Shown piece after piece: positions 45,201-57,384 of a DNA stretch of 64,000 bases. Where the stretch lies: NCBI RefSeq assembly GCF_029168945.1, contig NC_083605.1:3789280-3853279 (forward strand), given 5' to 3'. Under the pieces are notes generated by a model that worked only from the letters and a program-made list of their open reading frames with translations, did not search any database and was not told where the DNA came from. A program made the position numbers and the translations under genes. The DNA is from Cannabis sativa (lineage: Eukaryota > Streptophyta > Magnoliopsida > Rosales > Cannabaceae). The first letter of the stretch is position 1, and each line of letters opens with the position of its first letter.

Positions 45201-45547
45201 GCGCTTACTTTCAAACTTATATTTGAGACTATTTTCTTATTGCTAAGAGAAAATTGGGTTGAGTTTGAGATTTAAACTTCATCTCCTTTTTAAGGACTCG
45301 CCACTTACTTAAATATATTTTTAGGTTTAATTATTTTTATATGTTTTTCAACAATACTTTAAATATGATTATATTAAAAATATTCATTTATTAATAAAAT
45401 TTGAATACTTATAACTAATAAATATTTGATATTTTAACTCACAAATTAGAGTTGTATATGATTGTTATTATATTTTAATATAATTGAAAAATAAATGAAT
45501 ATTTGTATTATAAATATAATTTTTTTTTACGTGTCGTACATTTAAAC
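45201..45547. other. AT-rich intergenic DNA left of the gypsy element
   Basis: No recognisable features. It ends in TAAAC, the left target duplication of the gypsy insertion. Confidence 0.45.
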
Positions 45548-47448
45548 TGTAAAGACCGCTTATGAATAATACTTTGTATTATTAATTATTTAAGGAGTAT
45601 GTATTAATAATTATGGAATGCATGTTTTAGAAATATATTTTATATATCATATATGTTTTTTTATGCTATTTTATACTTAATTACCTAATCTCTGTGATTG
45701 TGTTCGGAAGCTGTGGAAAGCGACGTTGGGCCTAGAGAGTTGCATTTTATAATTTAGTTTATTATCGGGATATTATTGTTAGGTATTAGAGGTGTTGTTA
45801 ATTGGACGGGATTGATAATGTCTAGAATGCCCTTAGTAGTGTTTAACCTTTAGTTTGAGAAAAAGGGCAAATAGGTCATTTTGGGTTAACTTTTGGTGTT
45901 TAGTGATTAATGTTTGGCTGTACCCTTTACAAGATTAACATTAATATTAATTCTTTTAAAAGAAAAGAAAAGAAGAGAAAAAGGGATAAATATAGAAAGA
46001 AGCTTTGAAGAGAAGTTAGTGTAATTAGAAGTCTCTCTCTCTCTTTCTCTCTCTCTTTCGTGCCGCCTATATCCAAGAAGGGGGAAGGATTTTGTTTGCC
46101 GAAATTGAGAGTTTCAGCTTGATTATTGAATCCAAATCAAGGTACATCTCTTTGGTAATGTTATTTAATGTTTTATTTAGGTTTTGGGGATATGTTTTGG
46201 TGTTTAAGCTTGATAAGGAGCTGTGTGTGTGTGAATTCAATTTAGGTTTAGTTATTGAGGTTGAGTAGAGTTGTTTCTTACTGTTCTAAGCTGGGATTGA
46301 GTTTAAGGTTGTGTTTAATTCTTGCTAGAGCTTAGAAAACCTAAGTTAGGTCTTCAATGGTGTTTTTGAAATTTGAGTGAATTGTTGAGTTTTGTTGATT
46401 GGAACTGGTATATTTTAGTGTGTACAGGTATTCTGGAAAGTATTGGAAAATTTGGGGATGAATTGAGGTTGTGGGGTTGGAATTTTGGTTCCCGCATCAG
46501 AACCGGAATTCCGATTCCTGGGAGCCTGTGTCAACCTGGGTCGACCGGTTGGTCCCAGGAACCGGACTTCCGGTTGGGAACCGGCCTGCCGGTTGGGGTT
46601 TTTTCCCGAACCCTAATTTTTCCCGTTTTTAGGTATTTTAGGGCATTGTCATCCTTTTCATCGATAGGGTTAAGCTTAGTTTGTATTCTAAACCCCCGAT
46701 AAGTATTTTGGCGAGTCTCTCATCGGTTTTTGAATATTATGGTTTAGTGGCCCCGTTATACGTCGAGCCGCACTTCCACTGTGCCGACCTAAGACACTTG
46801 AGCACGGAACGAGGTAAGATAGCGTAAGAATATATATACGAATGTTTAAGCTTGTTTCGGATGTTATTATAAGTACGGTGTTACCAACACGAGTACCCAG
46901 GGTACGTCGTGTTCGTGGTACAACACTTAGTAATTCTCGGGAGTACAATCAGGGCTCTACCAACACAAGTACGGAGTTGGTACTTTAGTGCATTTGGTAT
47001 AGTAGTCGTACTACCCTTAAGAACGTTCTTAATCATTTGGTGAGCTTCGTTGTTAAGCTCGTGCGCTTGATCATAAAGCCGGCGACGTGCTACTTTTATA
47101 TGTCTTGCATATCTTACCGAGTCCGTTGACTCATCGGTTTGCCATACCTTGTGTAGGTAAAGGAAAGGCAAAGCTTGGAGGAGCAAGCGAGGTGGAACTC
47201 GCATGATTGTACATATTGCGGCGGTGCAACCCGAGGGTTTCGATCTTATATTATTTTGAGTCCGTATTTTGGAAATGCATGTCCGCTAAACTTTAAAAAA
47301 AAATAAAAAAAATAAATGTATATGTACATATTAGTAAAATATTTTAAACTAGTTTTTTTGATACTCGGGATCCCGATCCGCATGTTTATTAATATATAAA
47401 TTATTAAAATTAATTTCCGAGTTTATTATTATAAAATGCGGCGTTACG
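45548..47448 (+). repeat. 5' LTR of the gypsy element
   Basis: Starts TGTAAAGACC and ends GCGTTACG, where the 3' LTR has GCGTTACA. It contains a CTCTCT tract near 46035, GGTTGGGAACCGGCCTGCCG near 46573, and the palindrome TTAAGAACGTTCTTAA at 47017. Pair identity is high, a few percent different by eye. Confidence 0.92.
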
Positions 47449-47677
47449 GTTTAATTATCGAGCCACCGGGTTGTTCATCGATGACCGTCAAGATATGTAC
47501 AATCAAGGCCGTTGTCGAGTTCAACTCACGGTTCCGTAAGCTTTATTTCTTTTTGCAAACTGTTTTAAGATATGTGGTGCTGTGTATATGATTAAATAAA
47601 TATTAATTGCGGTCCTGAAATATTTGACCACTGTCTGACCTACGTGCCTTGTGGGTTCGCAGGCTAAGTCCTAAATA
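47449..47677 (+). other. Gypsy untranslated leader
   Basis: Sequence between the LTR and the gag ATG. A clear tRNA primer-binding site could not be named; the stretch directly after the LTR (GTTTAATTATCGAGCCACC) is where it should lie. Confidence 0.5.
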
Positions 47678-48830
47678 ATGGACGACCAGCGAAACGTTAG
47701 AAGGCAGGGTGAATTGGTTGAGACCGGAGGTGGCCTGGGGTGGTAGAAATCCCCAAAACCCCCGTGGACGCGTAGAGGCCGCGGTCGAGTCCCAAGAGGT
47801 GGACGGGGAATCCACCTCAGCCCCCGTCGATTGGGAACAAAGGTTTGCCGAGATGCAAACTAGAATTGAGCAACAAGAAGAAGAGATCCGCGACTTAGGC
47901 AACGGGATGCCCCCGTCGAGCCTCCCCGCAACCAGCCGTTGCAGCCTGCAGCCCCTGCGGTGCCACCGAGCGCATGTTGCTGGTAACCGTATGGAGCCTT
48001 TGTATGAAAGGTTCAGAAAGCAAGCGCCTCCAGTATTTCTGGGAGGCCCTGATGTGGTAAAAGCTGAGCAGTGGTTGACCGTTATTGAGAAAATATTGAA
48101 CTTTATGGGAGTAGCTGGAAATGATAGGGTGGCGTGTGCCACATTTCAATTTCAAGAAGATGCCCTGATCTGGTGGGAAATGGTATCCCTCACCAGAGAT
48201 GTAACTAGAATGACCTGGGAAGAGTTTCGAGAATTGTTTAATGCCAAGTATTACAACGAGGCAAGCCCGCAAAGGCAAAGCGGAAGGAATTTATTGAGTT
48301 GGTACAAGGTGAGAGTATGTCAGTGACCGAATATACCACCAAGTTTGATCGTTTGGCCAAGTTGGCCTCCGAATTGTACCAACAGATTTCAAAAGAAGAA
48401 AGAAAAATATTTGGCTGGGCTGAATGCCAAAATCAGACATGACTTGGTTATTACAACAAGTGATACCACAACCTATGCAGAAATGGTTGATAAGGCTCTT
48501 CGAGCTGAAGGAGCAGTCAAATTTTTACAAGAAACCCGAGAGTCTTCTGGTGTTGGTGGGGCTACTACTCTCCCTATGTCGGGTCCTGAGAAAGAGAGTG
48601 GGGGTTCTACCTTTGAACAGAAGAAAAGAACTTTTCCATCTTCGGGAAGTTCAGGGCAAGGTAAAAGGTTTCGAGGAAACCAGAATAGAGGAGGACGTCG
48701 ACTTATTCTTATCCCGAGTGCCCGCGTTGCAAGAAGCATCATCCCGGGGCTTGTAACCGAGAGCCTCGTTTTCAGTGTGGTTCGGTGGGACATCTCAGGA
48801 AAGATTGTCCTCAGTTGAAGAAAGAGGAAC
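47678..48830 (+). pseudogene. Gypsy gag
   Basis: Begins at ATG (MDDQRNVRRQGELVE) at 47678 and shows the retrotransposon gag domain: LYERFRKQAPPVFLGGPD, AEQWLTVIEKILNFMGV, DALIWWEMV and MTWEEFRELFNAKYYNEA. The zinc knuckle remains (FQCGSVGHLRKDCPQ) near 48770-48815. Frame changes near 47740, 48270, 48375 and 48700-48760 break it. Confidence 0.9.
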
Positions 48831-50459
48831 CAAAGCCTGAGGTCAAACCTGTACCTGCACCTGCTCGTGTCTTTGCTATAACTCAGGCAGATGCTGCTGC
48901 CAGTCCTTCAGTAGTTGCAGGTCAGCTTCTAATCAATGGTTTTGTTTATACTGTTTTATTTGATTCGGGTGCTACTCGGTCTTATGTATCATCAAGACTT
49001 TTTGATCAATTTGATAGACCTAGTGAGATTCTCGAGACGGGGTTTGGAACCCTGTTGCCTAATGGGGAATTAATTATTTCAAGAAAGTGGATTAGATCCG
49101 TAATAATTAGAATTGAAGATGTAGAATTGAGTGCTGATCTCGTGGAGTTGCCATTGGCCGAATTTGACATTATACTTGGTATGGACTTTTTGTCTAAATA
49201 CTCTGCTAGTATTGATTGTAAACGGAAAATGGTGACTTTTGAACCGGAAAATGAGGAACCTTTTGTTTTTGTTGGTTCGGTTCAAGGTTCTCGTGTCCCT
49301 AGAATCTCAGCACTGAAAGCTAGGGATTTATTACGAGATGGATGTGTTGGATTTCTCGCAGTGGTAGTGGATTCCAGTAAACCTGTGTTACTTGGGCCGA
49401 AGAAGTTAATGTGGTTAAGGAATTCCTGGATGTATTTCCAGAGGAATTGCCGGGATTACCACCTCAGCGTGAGATAGATTTCATCATTGATTTAATCCCT
49501 GAGGCAGAACCTGTTTCAAAAGCACCCTACCGAATGGCACCTGCTGAATTAAAAGAACTAAAGATACAACTCCAAGGGATGTTGGATCTAGGGTTTACTC
49601 GGCCTAGTGTGTCATCTTGGGGAGCCCCTGTGCTATTCGTGAAGAAGAAAGATGGAACTCTTCGTATGTGTATTGATTATCGGAGCCGAATAAGTTAACC
49701 ATTAAGAACAAGTATCCTCTCGCCTTAATTGATGATTTGTTTGACCAACTTCAGGGCAAGACTGTATTCTCTAAAATTGACTTGAGGTCTGGGTATCATC
49801 AATTGAGAATTCGAGAAGAGGATATCCCGAAGACAGCTTTTCGAACCAGGTATGGTCACTATGAATTCCTGGTTATGTCTTTTGGGTTAACAAATGCTCC
49901 GGCAGCTTTTATGGATCTCATGAATAGGGTATTCAAGGATTTCCTCGATAATTTTGTAATTGTATTTATCGATGATATTCTTGTATACTCTCGGTCAGAA
50001 GCAGAGCATGAGCAACATCTTCGAATGGTTCTGCAGCGACTTAGAGATCATAAACTCTATGCAAAGTTCAAAAAGTGTGAGTTTTGGCTGTCGCAAGTGT
50101 CTTTTCTGGGGCATATTGTTGGAAAAGATGGAATTATGGTTGATCCAGGAAAGATTGAAGCAGTGAAGAATTGGCCTAGACCTAAAACAATAATCGAAAT
50201 TCGAAGTTTTCTCGGTTTAGCGGGTTATTATCGACGTTTTGTGGAAGGATTTTCCAAAATTGCGATGCCGTTATCCGAGTTAACTAGGAAGAATCAGCGA
50301 TTTATATGGTCAGATAAGTGTGAAAAGAGTTTTCAAGAGCTGAAGCAACGATTGATTACAAATCCCGTTCTAGCCTTGCCTTCTGATCAAGAAAAGTTTG
50401 TGGTGTATTGTGATGCTTCTAGGCAGTGGTTTAGGCCGTGTGTTGATGCAAGCAGATAA
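48785..50459 (+). pseudogene. Gypsy protease and reverse transcriptase
   Basis: Protease carries FDSGATRSYVS near 48960, followed by LPLAEFDIILGMDFLSKY. Frame changes near 49400 lead to [43 protein letters not shown], then another break near 49685, then [38 protein letters not shown] and the catalytic [25 protein letters not shown] closes the RT/RNase H boundary. The coding sequence is otherwise well preserved. Confidence 0.93.
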
Positions 50460-52290
50460 AGTCATAGCTTATGCTTCTCAAGAATCGAAAGATTATGAGC
50501 AGCGTTACCCAACTCACGGCCTAGAACTTGCAGCAGTGGTGTTCGCCTTAAAAATTTGGCGACACTACCTGTATGGTGAAAGGTGTGAGATCTATACTGA
50601 CCACAAGAGTCTCAAGTATTTCTTCACACAGAAGGATTTGAATATGAGACAGAGAAGGTGGTTAGAATTAGTAAAAGACTATGACTGTGAAATCTTGTAT
50701 CATCCTGGAAAGGCAAATGTTGTGGCTGATGCCTTAAGTAGAAAAGGACCTGATCAAATAGCCAACATGGTTATGATTTCCTCACAGCTAGCCTCGGAAA
50801 TGACTAGAGCAAACATTGAGTTGGTGATTGAGGAATTATTTAATCTGACACTTCAGTCAGATTTGTTGGAAAGAATCAGAATGGCTCAGTTAGAAGATTC
50901 AGAATTGACTAAGATTCGAGAAGATGTCTTAGCGGGCAAAGCTAAGGACTTCTCCATTGCTGACAATGGAATGCTGTTGTTTAAGGCACGGGTGTGTGTC
51001 CCTGATTTCATTGAGCTTAAGAAAGAAATTTTAGAAGAAGCTCATACTACCCCTTACTCATTACATCCAGGAACCACCAAAATGTATCAAGATTTGAAGC
51101 CCTATTTCTGGTGGTACGGGATGAAGAGGGATGTAGTGGACTATGTCACTAAATGCCTAACCTGTCAGCAAATCAAAGCCGAGCATCAGCGACCGGCAGG
51201 GTTACTTCAACCGTTAACTCTTCCGGAATGGAAGTGGGAAGACATTGCGATGGACTTTGTGGTTGGCTTGCCTAGAACCACAGGAATGTACGACTCAGTT
51301 TGGGTTGTGGTGGATCGTTTTACAAAGTCAGCACATTTCTTACCTGTTAAGGTAACCTATTCAGTGGATCAGTATGCTGATTTGTATGTGAAAGAAATTG
51401 TTCGTCTTCATGGGGTACCGAAGTCAATCATTTCAGATAGGGACCCCAAATTTACCTCGAAGTTTTGGATGAGTTTGCAAAAGGCTATGGGAACTAATTT
51501 GAAGTTCAGCACAGCCTTTCATCCTCAAACAGATGGTCAATCTGAACGAACCATCCAGATACTTGAAGACTTGCTACGAGCTTGTGTTATGGATTTTGGA
51601 GGGTCATGGAGTAAGTATTTGCCCCTGATTGAATTCTCCTATAATAATAGCTATCAAAGTACCATAGGAATGGCTCCCTATGAGCTGCTCTATGGAAGAA
51701 AATGCCGTTCCCCAATTCATTGGGACGAAACAGGAGAACGGAAATACTTGGGCCCTGAATTAGTCCAGAAAACAAATGAAGCAATAGACAAGATCAAAGC
51801 TCGAATGCTTGCTTCTCAAAGCAGGCAGAAAAGTTATGCAGACCCCAAGCGACGGGATGTTACATTCCAACCTGGTGATCATGTCTTTTTGCGTGTATCC
51901 CCGATGAAGGGAGTCAGACGTTTTGGAAAGAAAGGTAAACTGAGCCCTAGGTTTATTGGACCTTTTGAAATTCTAGAAAGAGTTGGGCAAGTGGCTTATA
52001 GATTAGCCTTACCTCCAGCATTATCAGCAGTACATAATGTATTTCATATTTCCATGCTGAGGAAGTACGTGTCTGATCCAATGCATGTTTTGAGTTATGA
52101 AGCATTGGAATTGCAACCTGACTTAACATATGACGAACAACCAGTGCAAATTCTGGATAAAAAGGAAAAGGTTCTCCGAACCAAAACCATATCATTAATC
52201 AAGGTACTTTGGAGAAACAGTAAAGTGGAAGAGGCCACTTGGGAATTGGAATCTGATATGAGGGCCCAGCATCCTGAGTTATTCAGGTAG
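50460..52290 (+). pseudogene. Gypsy RNase H, integrase and C-terminal domain
   Basis: One open frame of about 610 codons after a break near 50430. RNase [21 protein letters not shown] and [18 protein letters not shown]. Integrase has an HHCC finger (HPGTTKMY to CLTCQQIK), then catalytic aspartates in [13 protein letters not shown] and [12 protein letters not shown] and the glutamate in [17 protein letters not shown]. The tail ([19 protein letters not shown], then [19 protein letters not shown]) is the chromodomain-like end. It stops at 52290. Confidence 0.93.
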
Positions 52291-52326
52291 ATTTCGGGGG
52301 CGAAATCCTTTTAACGGGGGGATAAT

Positions 52327-52807
52327 TGTAAAGACCGCTTATGAATAATACTTTGTATTATTAATTATTTAAGGAGTATGTATTAATAATTATGGAATGC
52401 ATGTTTTAGAAATATATTTTATATATCATATATGTTTTTTTATGCTATTTTATACTTAATTACCTAATCTCTGTGATTGTGTTCGGAAGCTGTGGAAAGC
52501 GACGTTGGGCCTAGAGAGTTGCATTTTATAATTTAGTTTATTATCGGGATATTATTGTTAGGTATTAGAGGTGTTGTTAATTGGACGGGATTGATAATGT
52601 CTAGAATGCCCTTAGTAGTGTTTAACCTTTAGTTTGAGAAAAAGGGCAAATAGGTCATTTTGGGTTAACTTTTGGTGTTTAGTGATTAATGTTTGGCTGT
52701 ACCCTTTACAAGATTAACATTAATATTAATTCTTTTAAAAGAAAAGAAAAGAAGAGAAAAGGGGATAAATATAGAAAGAAGCTTTGAAGAGAAGTTAGTG
52801 TAATTAG

Positions 52808-52848
<41 letters not shown>

Positions 52849-54237
52849 GTGCTGCCTATATCCAGCAAGGGGGAAGGATTTGTTTGCTGAAATTGGAGAG
52901 TTTCAGCTTGATTATTGAATCCAAATCAAGGTACATCTCTTTGGTAATGTTATTTAATGTTTTATTTAGGTTTTGGGGATATGTTTTGGTGTTTAAGCTT
53001 GATAAGGAGCTGTGTGTGTGTGAATTCAATTTAGGTTTAGTTATTGAGGTTGAGTAGAGTTGTTTCTTACTGTTCTAAGCTGGGATTGAGTTTAAGGTTG
53101 TGTTTAATTCTTGCTAGAGCTTAGAAAACCTAAGTTAGGTCTTCAATGGTGTTTTTGAAATTTGAGTGAATTGTTGAGTTTTGTTGATTGGAACTGGTAT
53201 ATTTTAGTGTGTACAGGTATTCTGGAAAGTATTGGAAAATTTGGGGATGAATTGAGGTTGTGGGGTTGGAATTTTGGTTCCCAGACCAGAACCGGAATTC
53301 CGGTTCCTGGGAGCCTGTGTCAACCTGGCCGACCTGTTGGTCCCAGGAACCGGACTTCCGGTTGGGAACCGGCCTGCCGGTTGGGGTTTTTTCCCGAACC
53401 CTAATTTTTCCCGTTTTTAGGTATTTTAGGGCATTGTCATCCTTTTCATCGATAGGGTTAAGCTTAGTTTGTATTCTAAACCCCCGATAAGTATTTTGGC
53501 GAGTCTCTCATCGGTTTTTGAATATTATGGTTTAGGGCCCTGTTATACGTCGAGCTGCACTTCCACTCAGGCTGACCGGCACACTTGAGCACGGAACGAG
53601 GTAAGATAGCGTAAGAATATATATACGAATGTTTATGCTTGTTTTGGATGTTATTATAAGTACGGTGTTACCAACACGAGTACCCAGGGTACGTCGTGTT
53701 CGTGGTACAACACTTAGTAATTCTCGGGAGTACAATCAGGACTCTACCAACACAAGTACGGAGTTGGTACTTTAGTGCATTTGGTATAGTAGTCGTACTA
53801 CCCTTAAGAACGTTCTTAATCATTTGGTGAGCTTCGTTGTTAAGCTCAGGGCAGCTTGATCATAAAGCTGGCGACGTGCTACTTTTATATGTCTTGCATA
53901 TCTTACTGAGTCTGTTGACTCATCAGTTTGCTACCTTGTGTAGGTAAAGGAAAGGCAAAGCTGGAGGAGCAGTGAGGTGGAACTCGGCATGATTGTACAT
54001 ATTGCGGCAGTGCAACCCGGAGGGTTTCGATCTTATATTATTTTGAGTCTGTATTTTGGAAATGCATGTCCGCTAAACTTAAAAAAAAAATAAAAAAAAA
54101 ATAAATGTATATGTACATATTAGTAAAATATTTTAAACTAGTTTTTTGATACTCGGGATCCCGATCCGCATGTTTATTAATATATAAATTATTAAAATTA
54201 ATTTCCGAGTTTATTATTATAAAATGCGGGCGTTACA
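52327..54237 (+). repeat. 3' LTR of the gypsy element
   Basis: Same as the 5' LTR with a longer CTCTCT tract near 52811-52846 and the intact end GCGTTACA. Many differences from the 5' LTR are C-to-T or G-to-A changes at CpG positions. The palindrome TTAAGAACGTTCTTAA is at 53804. Confidence 0.92.
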
Positions 54238-54242
54238 TAAAC

Positions 54243-55116
54243 TAATTTGTTTATATGTTTGTATTATAGAGGGATTAACTACTGTAGGAAGTGTATATTT
54301 GAAAACCTATCATTTTTCTATATTTTTTCCTTCAAGCTTATTTTGTTTAAATGCTTGTTGTGATGTGTCATTTTACAGTATTGTATCTTTTTTCTCATGT
54401 TGTATTTTTGCTTTCTAAACTCTATGTTGTTTAACAAAATAAGTTGTGATATTTTATAATAGTTATTAAATTAAATTATATAAAACTTAATACGTAATTG
54501 CACTAATAATAATAGTGCACTCCTAGATAGTTCTAGGTACTATTAATATTTTTTAATATTTCTCAAAATAAATTATGTAATTCATGCCCTCGAAAGAATG
54601 GTCAAAAGGAAAAATTAGGGAAAAGAATTATGAGTTAACTTATGAGTATTGCTTTAGCATCAATTATGGAAGAACGGTAAAATTTGGTTTGTTATTTTGG
54701 TCAAATATGGAAAAATAAGATATAGCCACAAAAATTAAATAATAAATCAAGCTCAAGCTCTATGTATTCAATCTACTCATAGCCAACTATCAAAGACTAG
54801 ACATAATTTCTAGTTGACTTTTGATTTTTTTTTTTTGATTTAATACTAGTTGACTTTAGATATTTTTCCTATGTGCAGCAAAGAGAGACGTGATTTGAGT
54901 AATTACTGGATATTTATGGTAAATATTTTTATAATATTTATACTCATTTAATAAATTAATTTTCATAATTAGAATATAATTTTCCACATTTCAAGCATAT
55001 TTTATTGTTATTTGCCCATTGATATAGTGGGTGTTTCTAATTTTATTACAATTTAATGCAGTTTTATTATTGATTAAGTAAAACTTATTATTGTGATATT
55101 TTATATATAATGTATT
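54243..55116. other. AT-rich intergenic DNA
   Basis: Contains an eroded family E MITE at about 54463-54550 (GCACTCCTAGATAGTTCTAG). No gene recognised. It ends in the LINE target duplication TTATATATAATGTATT. Confidence 0.45.
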
Positions 55117-56233
55117 TTTTTTTTTTTTTTTTTTGAAGGAAAATGGTAAAACTTTATTAGAATGAACTTTCAACCATTACAATAGATAAAAGATCAGCAG
55201 GAGCAGTACTCTCACTGAAAATACGATCTGAATACAAACAAGAGCTACGAGCAAGACAATGTGCAGCTTTGTTTACAGAACGTTTAACAAAATTAATAGT
55301 GACTAAGGGTAAGGAAGCCAACAATGTACGACAAGCAGACACATGTTGACCAAAAGGAGATGGAATGAATACCGAACCTCGAACTGCTTGAACAACAACC
55401 AAAGAATCCGTCTCAACATCAACCCGACCCCATTGGTGTCTCTTTATCCAACTCAGAGCCTCCTTAACCCCCACAACTTCAGCTATGGCCGGGTCCACGC
55501 ACCCCTCCAAGAGAACCGTGAAGGCTTCAATGAACCGCCCATCATGGTCTCGAGCCACGCCAGCCGCTCCAAATTTTCTGTCATTTGCAAAGATTGCGCC
55601 ATCAACATTTACCTTAATCTTTCCCATAACCGGTTTCACCCAATGCTCCAAGTCTATGTTCGAACCCGAGGGAACAAATAAAGACCCCATTATCCTTTGT
55701 TGAGCATTTCTCCATTGATTAAGGACTACTCTTGCCAATAGGATAACCTCTGCCGCTGACAATGATTTCTCCCGCCAAACTAGCTCATTTCGGGCATGCC
55801 AAATTGCCCAAATCACCATTAATAATTCCTCCTGTGCCATAGTAGAATGCTGAAGTATCATCTGACTAAACCAATCCCAAAATGACGTCCAAGACACTGA
55901 GACCATATTTAAACTCGACCTCTGCCAACATGATCTTGCAAAGGGACACAGAACCAATAAATGGATGATCGTCTCAGACGATTGGTGACACATAGGACAT
56001 AGTTGATCCAGAGGAATGTGCTTGGTATTAAGTTGAACTTTAGTAGCCAAACAGCCTGTCAAAGCACGCCACATAAGTTGGTGAACTTTCGGGGGGACTT
56101 GAAGCTTCCAAGCGATCTTCCAGATTTTTATCTCAAAGTCACTAATGTTAGTGACCTCAGCCTGATGTAGCAAGCGATAGGCCTCCCTTACAGTGTAAAC
56201 ACCATGCAGATCCAGAGACCAATACCACGTATC
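55117..56233 (-). mobile_element. 5'-truncated LINE with poly(A) tail and target duplication
   Basis: On the minus strand an open frame of 338 codons (56173-55157) encodes the LINE C-terminus: WKLQVPPKVHQLMWRALTGC, a zinc finger LCPMCHQSSETIIHLLVLC, then RNase H with KVNVDGAIFANDRKFGAAGV, ARDHDGRF, EVVGVKEALSWIK, VETDSLVVVQAV and NKAAHCLARS. The poly(A) tail is the T-run from about 55116. TTATATATAATGTATT is duplicated at about 55101-55116 and 56234-56249. The 5' end is lost, as is usual for LINEs. Confidence 0.93.
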
Positions 56234-56249
56234 TTATATATAATGTATT

Positions 56250-57384
56250 AATAGTGTGGTAAAGTCAAATAATTTTTTGGAGGGTTTCTTTATTTTATTT
56301 AATATTTTACTAGCATTATATATTTATATATTCATCCTATTAGTTTTTGAGCTTATAAGGACATTGGTCCTATTATTTTTATATATTCATTTAGTATTAA
56401 TTTTTTGAAATGTCTGAATCTATTTCTTATAATTTAGTATAATTATTAGGCATGCTTAGAATTATTATTTTAATTGAAAGTATAACATTTTGTTATGCAA
56501 TTTTTAGGCCTTATTTAATTCTGCCAGCTCATTTTTTAGTAATTTTTATTCTTTATGATTTAAGTATTTTATTTATGGTTTTTTCTTTTTAGTTATATAT
56601 TAATTTATTAGAGCCTTTATTTTAATTATATTTAGGTATTAATGTAAATTTATTTTCATAATTTCTTTATTAGCATTTTTTTTTCTTTTAAGAATTAAGT
56701 TACCTTAATTCTATTTTTTCTACTTATTTTATACCTATTTTGTTTAATTTTATGTCTTATATCAAATTTTATAACTTCTATTTTATTATATATATTATTA
56801 AAGACATTTTTTTTATAATTTATTTAGTCTTACTGTGAAATCTTTTCTTATATTTTGTTTCGCTGATAGCATTAATTTTAAATTTCACAAAGTACATTTA
56901 ATTTGTTTCCCTCATATATTATATTGATTGTTTTTGAAGTATTTATGATAGTATTTTTATTATTATATGTTTAAAGTATTTGTGAGACCTCACAGGTTTT
57001 TGCACTATTTTTTAATAGTTTTGATGCCTTTTACAGTTTATGTGTCTTTTATGGCGTTTTGTGCCATTTATTATAGCTTGTCCCTATTTGTTTAGGGTAG
57101 TTTTGTTTTATGGTTAATGGGCAAGAGAAGTGATACATTTTGTGCTCATGATTTCTACTTCAACGACCTTTCACTTATAACAGATAAGTATTTCAAATCT
57201 TTTTAACTCCTTATAAATTAAGGGGGATTTATTTACCATCGTTCCTTCACATTACCTTTTTTTCTTTATATTGTGTGGTAATAGAGTTTATTTTTCTTAT
57301 TTTGTAGGTTATTTTGTGAAGGGCCTACACTTAAAGAGCATTTATCGATAAATTTATTTTTAAATATAATCTGTTTGACATTGA
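56250..57384. other. AT-rich intergenic DNA
   Basis: Over 1 kb of T-rich sequence on the plus strand with no open frame or terminal repeat. Nothing recognised. Confidence 0.45.

Larger units (their letters stand above)
45548..54237 (+). mobile_element. Near-complete Ty3/gypsy (chromovirus-like) retrotransposon, 8.7 kb
   Basis: Two LTRs of about 1.9 kb face the same way and start TGTAAAGACCGCTTATG. TAAAC is duplicated at 45543-45547 and 54238-54242. Between them are gag, protease, RT, RNase H, integrase and a C-terminal chromodomain-like segment in the gypsy order, so this is one full insertion. The closest style is the Tekay/Del lineage. A G-rich polypurine-like tract (AACGGGGGGATAAT) precedes the 3' LTR. 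Several frame breaks make it non-functional as read. Confidence 0.95.

Noticed and set aside
46373..46702. Open frame of about 109 codons, and its match at 53162-53490
   Set aside because: Both lie within the gypsy LTRs at the same place and are chance frames in repeated sequence.
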